DNA of 64,000 bases from the NCBI GenBank assembly GCA_035236585.1, contig CP141128.1:31044684-31108683 (forward strand), given 5' to 3'. The stretch is from Warburgia ugandensis. Lineage: Eukaryota > Streptophyta > Magnoliopsida > Canellales > Canellaceae. Under the pieces are notes generated by a model, which was not told where the DNA came from, searched no databases, and was given only the letters and a program-made list of their open reading frames with translations. Below, in pieces: positions 24,040 through 35,898 of this stretch. The translations under genes were made by a program, and so were the position numbers. Position 1 is the stretch's first letter. Every line of letters begins with the position of its first letter.

Positions 24040-24219
24040 CCACTATCGTAGGGAATCATTATGCGCTATCTTTGAAAGCAACAAAAGAAGCCTAATAAAA
24101 TATTCTGAACACGCCTCTCTATCGGCCATTGCTCTACCACTCCAAAAATGATACTAGGGTTAAGGAATTGGTAAAGTGTACCCTCACCCTCAAAAAGGCT
24201 ACTAGCATCATTCAAGAAG
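24040..24219 (-). pseudogene. CACTA relic exon: Ulp1-like protease, N-terminal part
   Basis: Lies between a TTTTATGTAG acceptor and a GTAAGT donor (24034-24039). It reads FLNDASSLFEGEG, then TLYQFLNPSIIFG and ends MIPYDSG, with one in-frame TAG. Joining to the next exon gives PYDSG followed by SHWVL in phase, the order expected around the Ulp1 histidine. Conserved splice signals at both ends support a genuine exon. Confidence 0.65.
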
Positions 24220-24309
24220 CTACATAAAAGAAATAATTATTATCTATACCATGAAAATATAACATGTAAATGTCAAATATTTTATATGCAATTATGTGCA
24301 TATAACCCA

Positions 24310-24531
24310 TGTAGGAGACAATGCGAGGGTGCTCAAGTTGATCCCATGGGAAAAATCGTAATAGGTCCTCTACCATAAGTGGCACTTCAACAATATCCTC
24401 GATAAGCACTTCCTCCTTAATTCGTATGGGGTTGATTGCCATATCATCATTGATGAGACCATAGATTAACCTTAGGGATTGAGGCGTGTTAGGTGGGACA
24501 ACCACATGCCCCTTGGGTGGCTGCTATAAAA
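24310..24531 (-). pseudogene. CACTA relic exon with EDLLRFFPWDQLEHP motif
   Basis: Begins after a CTTTTATAG acceptor at about 24532 and reads QPPKGHVVVPPNTP at its start and EDLLRFFPWDQLEHP then RIVSYMGYMH near its end. A (V/I)xDLxxFxxWDxL...I..YM pattern immediately upstream of the Ulp1 domain is common in plant En/Spm-derived proteins. The donor end is uncertain. Confidence 0.6.
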
Positions 24532-24617
24532 GATGTAAAAATTCTTGGCTAAATAATATTAATCAATGAAGAGGACCTAATTTATGATGAAAAAAAAAAA
24601 AAAGATATATACAAGTA

Positions 24618-24682
24618 CCTATTCCATTGGTGTAGCAGCAATAGGTAATACTGTGAAAGCAGTAGACCTTGGTGCTACATGT
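24618..24682 (-). pseudogene. CACTA relic small exon
   Basis: Reads HVAPRSTAFTVLPIAATPME and then TAG just before a GTACTTG donor. Joined to the next exon it continues QPPKG. The low-complexity Pro/Ala/Thr linker fits the stretch between the DUF8039-like and Ulp1 segments. Boundaries are approximate. Confidence 0.45.
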
Positions 24683-27450
24683 TGTTATTGATTAACCATG
24701 TAAAGTTATTAAACAATTAATATGTGGTTTCTAACTAAGAAATATTGATGGAAAAGGTAGTACAATAATATGTTGTAACAACCCCAAATTTTGTAAATAC
24801 TATTTTGGGCATTATTATGTGAAATTGGAATTTTGGAATATAATTGGAACTTTGACCCAGAGAAAATAAATCTTTATATAGAAATTGAATTTGGAATGGA
24901 AACATGAATATTTAGAATATACTGAAAAAATCAAGTCCAACGATATCAAGAACACTGAATTCGGAGTTCGGATGAATTTCACCCTAAAATTTTACTATTC
25001 CACGATCAGGTTATGAGTTTTCAAGGAGTATATCTTTTTATAGAAGTATAACTAAAACTAAAAAACTTATATAGTCCTCAGAAGATGGAATCCAACGAGC
25101 CAAAGAATGCTGAAAACAAAGTCAAGAAGAAGAAGTTATGGGCCTTTGAAGTCAGGGGCAATACGGTAATTAAAAATATATAACTTAACAGAAGGGGGCC
25201 AAATTGATATTGGCACCCCCCTCACATTGGAAACCTGATGTAATGTCGGGTCTGTCTCTCTCCTCTCTCCTCTCTCCAATCTCCCTGCTCCCTCCCCGAA
25301 AACCCTTTTCTTGGTGATAGAAAGAAACCCAAAATGGGGTTTTTCGACAAGTAGCCATTCACCTCCCTTAGGTCCTCCCTTTTTCTAGTGATAAGGAGAA
25401 AACTGGACTGGGTCTTCTCTGGCGACTCCTCTCCCTCCTGATCTCCCTCTCTCTGGCTCTAGTACAGCCCTCCCCTATTGAGCATTTTTCAACGATGAAA
25501 AGAAACCCAGATTGAGTTTCTATAGCGATCCCTCCCCTCTTGCTCTCTGGTGATGGCAGACAACCCATATCCAGTTTCCTCTTTTGGCCATGCATGGGAT
25601 TTTCCCCCACTTTCATTTCTCTAATGGGATTGACCAGAACCTTGGTGGGTTTCATTGACGAACAACTAGGCCCCCCCCTCTCTTTGACATTGACAACAAA
25701 AAAAATTCCCAAATTGGGATTTCACTAGCAAGCACCGTTTCCCATCTTCATCACGATGCTCCACCTACTATGTGTCTAATAGAAACCATTGTAGGGTTTC
25801 TTTTCTTCTCTAGCATCTTTTTGACAACCTTCAAACCCTTTCCTTTTAGATTTTCGGCGACCACGAAGAAACCCAGATTGGGTTTGTTTAACAAAACCCC
25901 AATTAGATTCTTGGGGCCTGGCTTGGCCATGAACGGGAGGTGTGCTCAGACCTCAACCAATTGAGGTTTTCACCTTTCCCTCTTGTCTTTTGTAAGGCAC
26001 AGCACGACCATGCCGCCAGGCTAGCTAGTTGGCATACCCAGATCGTCCCCACGATCTCCCTCTCTATGATTATTATCTATCGAGTCCAAGCAGAGGAACC
26101 TGATGACCATCGGTGACTAGCACCAAGTTTTTTCCTCCCAGCTACATTTTTTCGTGGCCGGGATCGGACTACCCTCAATCTGGCCACCAGTCACCCCCAC
26201 CTCCATCTTCCCTGTCACTAGCATGACCTAATTTAACCCTTGACCTTCAAACCTGGATTCTAAGTAATCTAGGAAGAGTTTTGGAAATTCGAGAGTACCC
26301 TCACAATCCTTGTGACGCGAGGAACAAAATCTCTCTTCCCAATTTGTCATACAGGAAGATCCAACCATTGAATTTACCCTACCCTTACAGATCATCTAAT
26401 TTGTGATGATTTAATGCCATTTTTCAAATCCAAATAGTCTGTCATGACCATTAGGAAGTGTAGATCAAGAATCTAATGAGAGATTTAGGATCAAAAGGCC
26501 AATTAGAGAACATTTTGTCGATCTTGATCAACGATCGAGATCAATCAAGGATCCAGGTAAGGAAATTGATCAAGCTCTATGATCTTGATCAATTCTGCCT
26601 GTTTGATTAGACCATTCAGTTAGAAATTACTAATTAATTATTTGATTTAGAGGGTTCAGGTCGATCAACTAGTGGGAAATCAATGAACTCGCCACACGAG
26701 GTAAGTGGAGAATTAAGAAAGCATGTCTTAATAGTAAGATGCATGTTTTTAAACATGATCTTATTCTTATGATAGATATTATATCATTTGAATTTGTGCA
26801 TTTCATATGATATATGATGATGAAAAATGTTTACTTCTGGATGATGAAAATTTGTGATTTGAAATACTACATGAATGACATGCTTATAATTGAAGCCTAT
26901 TGAATGGTATTAAAAGATACCCATGGTCTATTCTTAAAAATATCATAGCTATCATTGTGATAAAAGACATTTGTGGTACATGGGTACCATCAGATCATAT
27001 GTGATGTATGACTCAGATTTTACATTACATCTTTCGTGGGTGATCACCCTAATAAGTGAGGATGTTATGATTATGATGAGATATTCACATATATATTATG
27101 GATAGGCAAGACACCTGTATATTATTATTTTACATCCAGGCATGGTCGCCTGAGAGTTTTGTTTTAGACAGGCATAGCCCTAGGGATGCTATGCTAGGAG
27201 AGTAGTAGGGTTTGGTCACCCACTCTTTGAAATGTGATATATATCATGATACCATGACCAAAGAGAGGCAAAATGTCAGGTGGGGCAATATGGGAAGGCC
27301 ACCACTGTGATAGTCTGTCTACCCATATAGACATGACATAGCTGATTTTCCACACTTGGTATCCATGGAGTATGAAAGCAGTTATCCGAGCGCACTGGTA
27401 TGAATCAGACTGCAACATAGTACTCCTTGTATTTGATGCACTATGGTGCA

Positions 27451-27576
27451 TATATGATAGCATGATGAGATGCTTATATGATGGCATGATGAGATGCCTT
27501 ATTGATGATGGCATGATGAGATGCCCTGTGTGATGGCATGATGAGATGCCTTATTTGATGGCATGATGAGATGCTT
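27451..27576 (+). repeat. Five tandem copies of a 24-27 bp unit in LTR-E
   Basis: Unit TGATGGCATGATGAGATGCC with a variable AT spacer, at about 27451, 27475, 27500, 27527 and 27552. Each unit contains a GGCAT...ATGCC inverted repeat. LTR-B holds a single or double version of the same word (for example near 19913-19936), so the array expanded in the E lineage. Confidence 0.85.
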
Positions 27577-28141
27577 TTTATGATGTTACTAGCAGCGTCT
27601 AGAGTTGTATGAACCTTGTGTGGTAAAGGGTATATGTATGAGACCTAGTATAGTCTCGAAATGGAAGTTATAAAACCTATGGACTATATTCATAATCTTG
27701 TACAACTTTTAACGATTTTAATATATGTGATATAGTCCTATATGTATATGCTGGAGGGCATAGTTTCATAAAAAAATTTGTATGGGGAAGCGAATGGGTA
27801 GATATATTATGCAGAGTATGGTTCATAAAATTTGAGTATGGTATCATATGAAAATTGATAATGATAAATATTTAAAATACCAGTGAATTATATATATAAA
27901 TATGTCATGTAAAGTGTAATCTCTAAATTGTGATTATTATATTCATTTGATGAAGAAGAATTACAAATAGCTATTTTACTAATGGCTTGTTGATAATTGA
28001 ATTATTAATGAAATTAGAAATTGTAAACTTCATCCCATATAAGCATTATGATGAAATTGAATAATTTAATTGATGAAAATTCTTAATTCATATGTAATTA
28101 ACATGTTTTCTTAACTCTCCCCTACCAAGCATAGCTTGCTG

Positions 28142-28174
28142 AGATATTGTAAATGTTTTATATTTACAATATCT
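28142..28174 (+). other. Conserved LTR stem-loop (LTR-E)
   Basis: AGATATTGTAAAT (28142-28154) and ATTTACAATATCT (28162-28174) form perfect 13-base arms with a 7-base loop, the longest version in the window. It follows the same CTACCAAGCATAGCTTGCTG word as in families B and C. Confidence 0.7.
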
Positions 28175-28555
28175 TGATACAAAGATACAGAAGAAGACAT
28201 ACACAAGCAAGCAGAGTTCGACAGCCATACTTCTGTGCTCAGGTATATATTTTGTTATAGTTTTTGTATTGTGTAGTTAGTTATTTGGATTATGTTGCTT
28301 AGACATTTAATATAATGATTATAGGGGCTATATATGTGAACCACTGGATGGGTCCTGTTGTTTCATAAAATGCATGTTTATCTTCTATAAAAACTATATT
28401 ATGTATAGTATGGGAGTTGAGGTGGCATCTGGGTTTTTGGTAAAATGATTTTCAAAGAACATGCTTTTCATTGTTTTTGAATTTCTAAAAATATTAGTGC
28501 ATCGCCTTCCCAAAATAAATGCAAATAATTTTTGGGAAAAACCCAGGGTGTTGCA

Positions 28556-28832
28556 AATATATATCGTGGACTCTATGGGAATGACTAATGCCTCTGACCA
28601 AGCTATGTAATATTACTACCTGCTCAAGAGTTATAATATTATCCATTTCAAATGGGAATGGTAGGCAAACATTAGCATTCAAAGCCATGGTAATGGACAC
28701 TCGCTTAGTATGTGGTGGCATACTAATTCCATACAAAACATTTGATTCATGCTCATAACATGAACCAACTATCATGATGTTTTGATGAGAATCTAGGGCC
28801 AATAGGCATTGACCCACTTGCAAATCAAACAT
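28556..28832 (-). pseudogene. CACTA relic exon: DUF8039-like segment
   Basis: An uninterrupted frame reading GQCLLALDSHQNIMIVGSC, then YEHESNVLYGISMPPHTKRV, then LPFPFEMDNIITLEQV. The spacing of GQ-LLAL, IVG, LYG and LPFPF matches the DUF8039 segment found between the linker and Ulp1 parts of plant En/Spm proteins, but this rests on pattern memory, not a search. The exon ends at or just before the LTR-E insertion. Confidence 0.6.
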
Positions 28833-28859
28833 ACAATAGAGAAGTTAAGATAGAGAAAT

Positions 28860-29290
28860 ATTATAGTGGGACAATAAAAATTTCTAGTTTTGTCTCTTGG
28901 GTGGGAATTTTCTTTTCGAGGGGTGCTGAATGTCCTTCATGATCTTCTTCAGTTGAGGAATTTTAGCTAGAATTTGATAGAGATACAAGGGCACTGTGAG
29001 AATTACATGTAGGGGATGGAGTACAATTATCAAACCTCCAACATGCAACTAACTAAAGATATCAGTTTTTATTTTCTCAACAAGCTCATTGTAGGCCTCC
29101 TCATCATCTTAAACTATAGGTAAATGTCCTTTACCAAAGAATTCAGAAGGAACAAGACCACAACCCATTCCCCTAACTTGACTAAGGTGGTCCTTCTTAT
29201 TTCGCATAGCCCTATACAAGATGTCCTCGCTGCAAAAGTATTGCTTATATTTCCTATATTTGTGCTTTCTTGGGTAAGAATGTTCTACAA
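28860..29290 (-). pseudogene. CACTA relic: central charged segment and VRGMGCG motif
   Basis: Minus-strand reading gives RNKKDHLSQVRGMGCG then LVPSEFFGKGHLPIV near 29100-29210, resembling the conserved VRGxGxGxxPxxFF motif of plant En/Spm proteins. This is preceded by a basic YRKYKQYFCSEDI stretch and followed by an acidic linker with stops. Exon limits are not clear. Confidence 0.5.
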
Positions 29291-29559
29291 AATTTAATTA
29301 GAAAGACATGATCATGTCATATAAAATTGTATAAAATTTATAGACATGTGGAACAACTTACTATGCGAAAAGCAATTTGTGCAAAACTTTCATTTAAGAA
29401 CTTTGACAATAAGGCCCATAGAATGGACCATATTCCAGAGGATGGAGTGATCTATGGGTTTCGTAGTCCAAGCTTTCTTTTACTATCAAGCAATGACACT
29501 ATAGTTAGAGAACAACGAGTATATAACTATAATAGCATTATATTGAAAGGTATAAATTG

Positions 29560-29695
29560 TCATAGATGCTTACATCGCACTCTTCTAAACGAGTGTAGCC
29601 CATCTAGGATAGGTGGTGCTGCATACTTGTTTCATGCACCTTTCTTCCCCTTGCACTCTTCACTTGCACATTTGTACATGCCTGATCAAGTGCAA
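29560..29695 (-). pseudogene. CACTA relic: possible exon with CKGKKGA segment
   Basis: Minus-strand reading gives CASEECKGKKGA, a TGA stop, then NKYAAPPILDGLHSFRR. The position between the EVxNGF and VRGMG segments fits the basic Asn/Lys-rich part of these proteins. Weak support. Confidence 0.35.
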
Positions 29696-29747
29696 TAATT
29701 AGATGTTACATATAATTAATTAAATGGAACATCATTTCTACACATAC

Positions 29748-29957
29748 CTCAAATTTGGTGGAGGTATGGTTTTGTACAAAACCATTCTAAACCTCCAAGT
29801 CAATGACATGAGAGTAAATGGTAGGAACTGTGTACAGCCTCGATGAATCATTAACATGTGGAGCTATGTAATTATGAATAGGGTATTTCTTCTATTTTCT
29901 TCATTGCTCACCAAGCCCTTGAAAAGCACGCATATCATCAGGCATGTCAAAGGAAGT
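29748..29957 (-). pseudogene. CACTA relic exon with EVxNGFVQN segment
   Basis: Flanked by a TTTGTAG acceptor (AG at 29958-29959) and a GTATGTG donor (29741-29747). It reads DMPDDMRAFQGLGEQ, two stops, IHNYIAPHVNDSSRLY, and ends VIDLEV, stop, NGFVQNHTSTKFE. The stop at 29787-29789 (TAG) falls where related proteins have Trp, so it looks like TGG to TAG. Good splice signals support the exon. Confidence 0.58.
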
Positions 29958-30039
29958 CTACAAAGTACATAGCAAATTACTATATTTGAAAAATAACGTA
30001 AGTTATAAATTATATAATACAATTACTTAACATTTACTT

Positions 30040-30345
30040 CACCATTTCTCATATTGAATCTTTTGTGGTGGATGGTACAAGCCTCCAATCCTCAAATGTG
30101 ATAGGAACCATGCTTCTTACAATAGAGCAGAGAAAACTATTATAAGCGGCTGCACTCTCACCAATCTCTTTCCCTCTGCTGTTGTATTGGATAGTTTCTT
30201 TAATTCTCTTAGACTTTCTCTTGATAATCTTTTCCATTGTTGTTCAGCCTCTGACCTTTCTCTTTAGAGTAGTGCTCATGTTGGTCTCTTGTTCATGCTC
30301 TTCATTCTAGTTGTAATATTTAATTTGATGTTCTTCTCCTTCCAT
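30040..30345 (-). pseudogene. CACTA relic: N-terminal exon with plant En/Spm transposase motif
   Basis: From ATG at 30345 the frame reads MEGEEHQIKYYN, stop, NEEHEQETNMSTTLKRKVRG, stop, then a basic stretch and GKEIGESAAAYNSFLCSIV followed by RSMVPITFEDWRLVPS. The latter is the signature of plant Ptta/En/Spm transposase-like proteins (GPNAxxFxSxLGxxxRxMVPITYxxW). Stops are at 30307-30309, 30244-30246 and 30049-30051; each is one transition from CAG, CGA or TGG. Confidence 0.72.
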
Positions 30346-32220
30346 CATTACTACAAACAAGAACACAATGATATTGAACAATGACATAAAATAGGCCATG
30401 TAATTCATTTAAAGAAAACAAACTGACATGACATATGTGGCAAACAAACTAAAAGTAAATTAAATAAAACATGCATGAAAATAGAAACTTTCCAAAGTAG
30501 AGATGTTTCTGAAATTAAACTTTTCTAAAACTAAACCTAGAAACTAATTTGCATGATTCTAAGTAAATTAGGATATAAGTAAACCAATGTTAACATGCAT
30601 GATTCTAGCCATCACATAGCATATGTTTATACACATTCATTTGCACTAATATAAACATGACTAAAACAATTTATCTTTATGTAAGAAATTGTTACCATTG
30701 GACAATCAAGAGATACATCTTAAAGCATTTACTATTAAGCCTGCATGTATGTCTTGTTGCATCTTGTTCATGCCTGTTTCTGAAAATGTGTTATAAGTCA
30801 TTATTATCAAAATGATCAAGCATGTATAAGGACCACTTATTGATTAGTTATGGGAAACAAGCATGTATTTGCTTTAGTTTTAATCCCTTTTAGCCCATCT
30901 ATATTCTTAAGAATTTCATTACCCCTTGTCCTCAAGCATATACACACACTCATCTTTTGTTCTTAAATAAGGTTAGGTGAAATGGAATTTAAAATCATGA
31001 GTGTCATGTTTCTTTTCTAAAGATTAAGATTTTCAAAGAAATGAGAACTACATTTCTACCAAAAATCCAACAATCTCCTCTGTTTTTTGAGCCTACAGAT
31101 TTTATGCATGCGAATGCAATGTCCATGATAAACATAGTTTAAGTAAATAAATAAATAAATGAGACTCTATCTCTATCCATTCACATAAACATACAATATT
31201 TAACATGTGTGGCAAACAAACCGTAAGCAAATTAGATAAAGGATACATAAAAATATAAGCCTGTTTAGCATAGATATTTGTAAGAGTAAGGGCTACAAAT
31301 CCCATAGACCTCTCACTAGTCTTTAACTCCACTGCTTCAAGTTCACATCTCTTAGTGGGAAAGATGCACCCCACAAGGAGTTTGTGATCATAGCTTGCTA
31401 ATGGTTGTTCATAAGTTTGATTAAGGGTTGGACTTCTTAATTTTAAATTACCATATGTATTTGATTGACACTAAGCTTTCAAAGTTTACTTGTGCTAAAA
31501 AATACTACAAAAACAGACTCCTATAAAACTAAAGAAATGTAATAACCAAAGAAGTGCTTAAACTGTAGTAATAAAAGAACTATAAGCAAAACAAGATGAT
31601 CAAATTATAAGGTGGGAAGTGTGTGTGCCTTTTAGATTGTAAGTAAAGTAGAATTCTTTCTTCCTCTCTGTCTAATGGTAAAACATAACTAACATGTACT
31701 TCTTACAAATACTTGGAAAACTATATAAGAACAAGAGAATTATTGTAGTTTCTCAAATACAAAGAAGTTTGGAAGAAGAAGAACTCTCTCTCCAAAATAA
31801 AGCACAAATGTAAAGATTAGACAGAGAAGGTATTCAAATGAAGTTAAGTTAGTGTTTCATTTTAGTTCCTTATTTTGCTGCCTTTGTTTTATTGTTCGTT
31901 TGATCTTTGATTCCATACTTTAGTTTCTTACCATAATTGTCTTGCTTTCTTTGATTCTTACCACTTATTTTGTTCCTTAGAACCTTGAATCTAATCTACA
32001 AATCTCTTGTAATGATAGACAAGAAAGCATAGTTCTTAAATTAAGTACGTTGCAATCTTTCTTCTTAAATTTACCTCTCCATTTCATGTTTTCTCTTTCC
32101 ATTTTTTCCCCTTTTCTTTTTCATAAGCAACTTCATGGTTTACATGCATGTTCATTGTTGCTTGATATTTGGATGATTGAATATAGATTAGAAGTTGATT
32201 TTAGGTATTGTAATTAGTTC
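30346..32220. other. No gene recognised: AT-rich stretch between the CACTA relic and solo LTR-B
   Basis: Expected to hold the 5' leader and right terminus of the CACTA relic and the left part of host repeat D. I see no clear terminal inverted repeat. A TATATAAG near 31722 followed by a GAAGAAGAAG/CTCTCTCTCC leader looks promoter-like but lacks further support. The 90-residue minus-strand frame at 31102-31374 matches nothing I know. Confidence 0.4.
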
Positions 32221-32787
32221 TAAGTTGTAACACCCCTAACTTTTCTAAGGAGATTGAATAAATAATGAAATTGAAAATTTCAAGAAAAATCTTGCTAGAA
32301 TATTAGGGTTACTAAAAAATGCACTTCTCATAGAAGTATAATCGAGATATAAGACATGTATAATTGAAAACATACTTGACAAACCTTTCAAAATGACTAT
32401 AAGCACGTCAAATTCTAAGTTCATATGAAAAATCTTTATTTTTCTCCATTTTTAAGGGTAAAATGGTAATTTTACTAATAACTAAGACCTAAGACATCAA
32501 GATTTGGAATGTATTCAGAAATACAAATCCAACACCACTAAGTACGCTCAATTTTGAGTCTAGGAGAATAAAATAGATTTTTCTCCATAAAGGGTAAAAT
32601 GGTCTTTGCACACCTTTGTGGGGCCCACAAGGGACCCACAAAGGGATCCAACGGCTAGAAACCATGTCATCATGAGTCAAACCACTGGTGGAGAAGGAGG
32701 TGGTAGTGGGAATCCATAGACAATTTAATAATAAAAAGAAATCAAACATGATAATTACATATAAGCATGGAAAATTCCAAATACCCC

Positions 32788-32795
32788 TATAAATA
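32788..32795 (+). promoter_or_regulatory. TATA box of solo LTR-B
   Basis: TATAAATA preceded by CAAATACCCC, in the position equivalent to 16581-16588. Confidence 0.65.
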
Positions 32796-35700
32796 ACTTA
32801 TAAAATTCCCAAAAATTCTCCTAATGTTCTTCACGAGGTCCCCTAGAATGCCCCACAATTCCATCTCTAAAATCCTCCCCGATCTCCTCCATTTCCTCTT
32901 TCATTTTCTCTTTCTCTCTTATTCTCTATGGGCACGTCCCCATACATGCTCGGGCAGACGACCCCATGTCTGCATCGTGCACATCCAGGGACACGTCATC
33001 CTAGATGAACTAGGGTTTCCACCTAGGAAATGCTAATCTAATTATCCATCCAATTCCACTTTTCATAATCCGATCTCTACCAGTGGATATGTTCAAAATG
33101 AGGAGATCTACAAAACCCCTAAAATTTCATGATGATCCAACGGCTGGATCTCTGGAAAAATCAAAACAAAAGTCAAGCACGGTACTCATTCCATCATCTA
33201 ATATGTTCTATCAATTTTTTCAGCCAATCTGGGAATTAAACAGTAATCTTGCATCATTGAGTGTCTTTAACACAAGGTGATATTCAAAACCCATAGTCCC
33301 AAACCGTCTCCGGCAATGGAACTGGAGAAATCAAGGACTAGATATATTGCTCGCATCTAGGGTTCTTATCTCTTTTTCTAATGAAATATCTACCTCCTCC
33401 AATGAAATTCCTTCATCGGACTAGCACATGTAGGCCCCATCACTCTCTACTTTCAATTCCTACATGTGTTTGGTGTTTTCCGGCGCTTAGGGGATCTCCC
33501 CGACTGTTGATCCGTCAAGACTGACGGATTCAAAAATAGGATTGAGATCTACCATCTTGGATGGCTCGAATGAAACTTCTAAAAAGTTGGATGGATTTTT
33601 GGGGCCCAAAAACCCTAGGAGATGAAATCTGGGCGGTTGGATGTAAAGGATGAAGGAGATTCGGTGATGGGTGATCCGACGGTCCAGATCTGGACCGTCT
33701 TGCTTATAACCAGTCACCTCTACTCGATTACCAAGAATAGGCAGTAACGAGACCTGGTCGCTGGTCGTCCTTGCACTTGTAAGACCAGATTTGATCTAGG
33801 CCGTCCAAATTTTAACGAAAATCTTAATTCTTCAATTAAGAGCTCAATTTAGCTCTGATTCTAGATATGAAAGTTTCTATACAATCCTTGTCACTTGTAG
33901 AAGTTATTGAACTCATAAGATCTCTGTTTTCAATTGTATTTACATGTGATAATTAGCAAAATTCATACCAATAGTAGTGGAACATCATCCAGATGACTTT
34001 AAAATGAAAATCTAAACCAATAGATGGGTTCAGGAGGTCTCAAAAACATATGGGTCATGATCATAGTAAGATTTCCATATATCTAGATCAAAAAATTAAA
34101 CAAAAGCAAAAAGATCAAATTCAGCCCTTCAAATAGGCTGAAATCTTAAAATCTCAACTCTGATCTCAATTTAACTCCAAATTGAGATTGGAAAGATGGG
34201 TTGGATTCCTCCTGGCGAGGAGAACCTACTGAATTAATAAAATCATAAGTTTAATTTATTAAATGTTTTCAATCTAAGTAGATAAATGTACTAACATCCT
34301 TGATCTACAAGATCTAGGATGATTAGACCATTCAAACTATGTTGGTTGACGATCTAATAATATACTAACTTAAATAAATCCATTATATGTAATTGAATTG
34401 GCAGATCTTAAGAGATATAGCCTTAAAAGTAGTAAAATCCGTAAAAATGAATGGTAATCTCCTTGACCAAGTTAATCAAGCAGGATTGGACAGCATGGAT
34501 GTATTTGTATGATGATGTGAAGTTAATATCATATGGATTGATGGATTTGATGATGATGATGATTTGGGATAGTTAAAGATCTATGCCCTTAAATTGATGA
34601 GAGGCATCAATGATCTAATGATGAAATTACATTAAGAAGATGTATTAGATCTAAAGGAAAATGAAAAGATCAAGATCTAAACCCTAAAAGAGATGAAAAA
34701 TGAATAGAAATGAACTATGACGGTTGGATCATGATGAATAGTTATGGCATGGTAAATTTTCATTTGAATTATTGAATGTTAATATCATCTTTTTATTGCT
34801 TAGTAGATTTAATTATCATTTTTAATTATTTAATTATGCTTTAATGCTTATGTTATGAAAATTACAATGAAAATGTAATTAAATGAAAAATAGAGTTGAA
34901 GGACAATTACATGGAATGAATGACATGGACTTAATGGTAGCAATGGCCATAGTTAGTAGGATTATCTAAGGAATATCATTTCCTTGGCCCAAATTAGGAG
35001 AATAATGAAACTCTATAAATGACATTTTAATGTTCATTGATTTAATTAAAATCAAGTAGAAAGAGTACTTAGGTTTCAAATGCTCATTGGAACCTTATGA
35101 AAGGTTGACCTAAGGATACTCTAGTGGATGATGAACATGGTGGTTAAGGGGGTTCTTTAATAAAGCCTTGCTCTTTGCTTAGCTTCCATTGATGTTTGTG
35201 GTGTCTAAATGCCCCCTTACATGAGGCTTGACGTAACCACTTTGTGTTAAACCATTCAAGTAGTAAGCCTTAGCCAATTTGACATAAGAGGAGCTGTCTA
35301 GACTTAGGATGGAATTGTAATAACTCAATTTTTGTAATTGACTGAGAAAATCAATAAAGTTTGAGTTTTAGATATTTCGGGCTGAAATATTAGGGTTATT
35401 TAGAATATACTTTTTATAAAAGTATAATCAAATAATAAGACATGTAAAATTGAAATTAAACTTAGCAAACCCTTCAAAATGACTGTAAGCACGACAAATT
35501 TTGAATTCGGATGAGAAATCCTTAAGTTTCTTCATTTCTTGGACAAAAGGGTAAAATAGTAATTTTACCCAAAAATAAAAAAAATCAAAATATGAGACAT
35601 CAAAATTTGCAATGTACTAAGAAATATGAATCCAACGCCACTAAGTACACTCAAATCCGAGATCATGGGAATAAAACCCAAAATTTTATACATAAATGGC

Positions 35701-35890
35701 AAAACGGTCTTTTTACACCATGTGGGGCCCACAAGGGACCCAAAAACGAATCTTATGAGCAGCCCATTGAAGTCATGGGTCAACAAACACCATCTGGTCT
35801 TGGGGAAGAAAAATGGAGCATGGGAGACTTTCATGCCATTTAATAATATAAAATTAAATATTATAATCATGAAAAAAGACCCAAAATGCC

Positions 35891-35898
35891 TATAAATA
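35891..35898 (+). promoter_or_regulatory. TATA box of middle LTR-C
   Basis: TATAAATA in the setting AAATGCC...CAACCCC, shared with the LTR-C copies at 37833 and 51130. Confidence 0.65.

Larger units (their letters stand above)
24771..28555 (+). mobile_element. Solo LTR of family E, inserted in an intron of the CACTA relic
   Basis: Starts TGTTGTAACAACCCC and ends GGTGTTGCA; AATA flanks both sides (24767-24770 and 28556-28559), a four-base match with the fifth base ambiguous. It carries two copies of the shared U3 word (24931-24980 and 25081-25145), the GGCCAAATTGATATTGGC block near 25197, a GC-richer leader (about 25.2-26.2 kb), a 25 bp tandem array (27451-27576) and the conserved stem-loop (28142-28174). 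No TATA box is obvious. No second LTR is attached, so it is a solo LTR. Confidence 0.78.
23834..30345 (-). pseudogene. CACTA (En/Spm-type) transposon accessory gene, multi-exon, decayed, split by solo LTR-E
   Basis: Read on the minus strand from an ATG at 30345, the pieces follow the order known from plant En/Spm (TNPA-like/Ulp1-containing) genes: an N-terminal plant-transposase motif (RSMVPITFEDW), a segment ending EVxNGFVQN, a short VRGMGCGLVPSEFF segment, a DUF8039-like segment (28556-28832), an EDLLRFFPWDQLEHP segment, and a Ulp1-like protease segment whose HWVL exon follows PYDSG through good GT-AG signals. Several in-frame stops sit at TAG or TGA where a CAG, CGA or TGG codon is expected, consistent with C-to-T decay of methylated DNA. 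The catalytic TNPD-type transposase was not found. A family-E solo LTR (24771-28555) occupies one intron. Confidence 0.72.

Noticed and set aside
24771..28555. Five-base target duplication for LTR-E
   Set aside because: Only AATA matches unambiguously on both sides; extending to five bases forces a start other than TG, so I report four bases with caution.
31700..31830. Promoter or copia LTR leader near TATATAAG (31722)
   Set aside because: Only a TATA-like word and a GA-rich leader; no LTR ends, primer site or downstream frame found.
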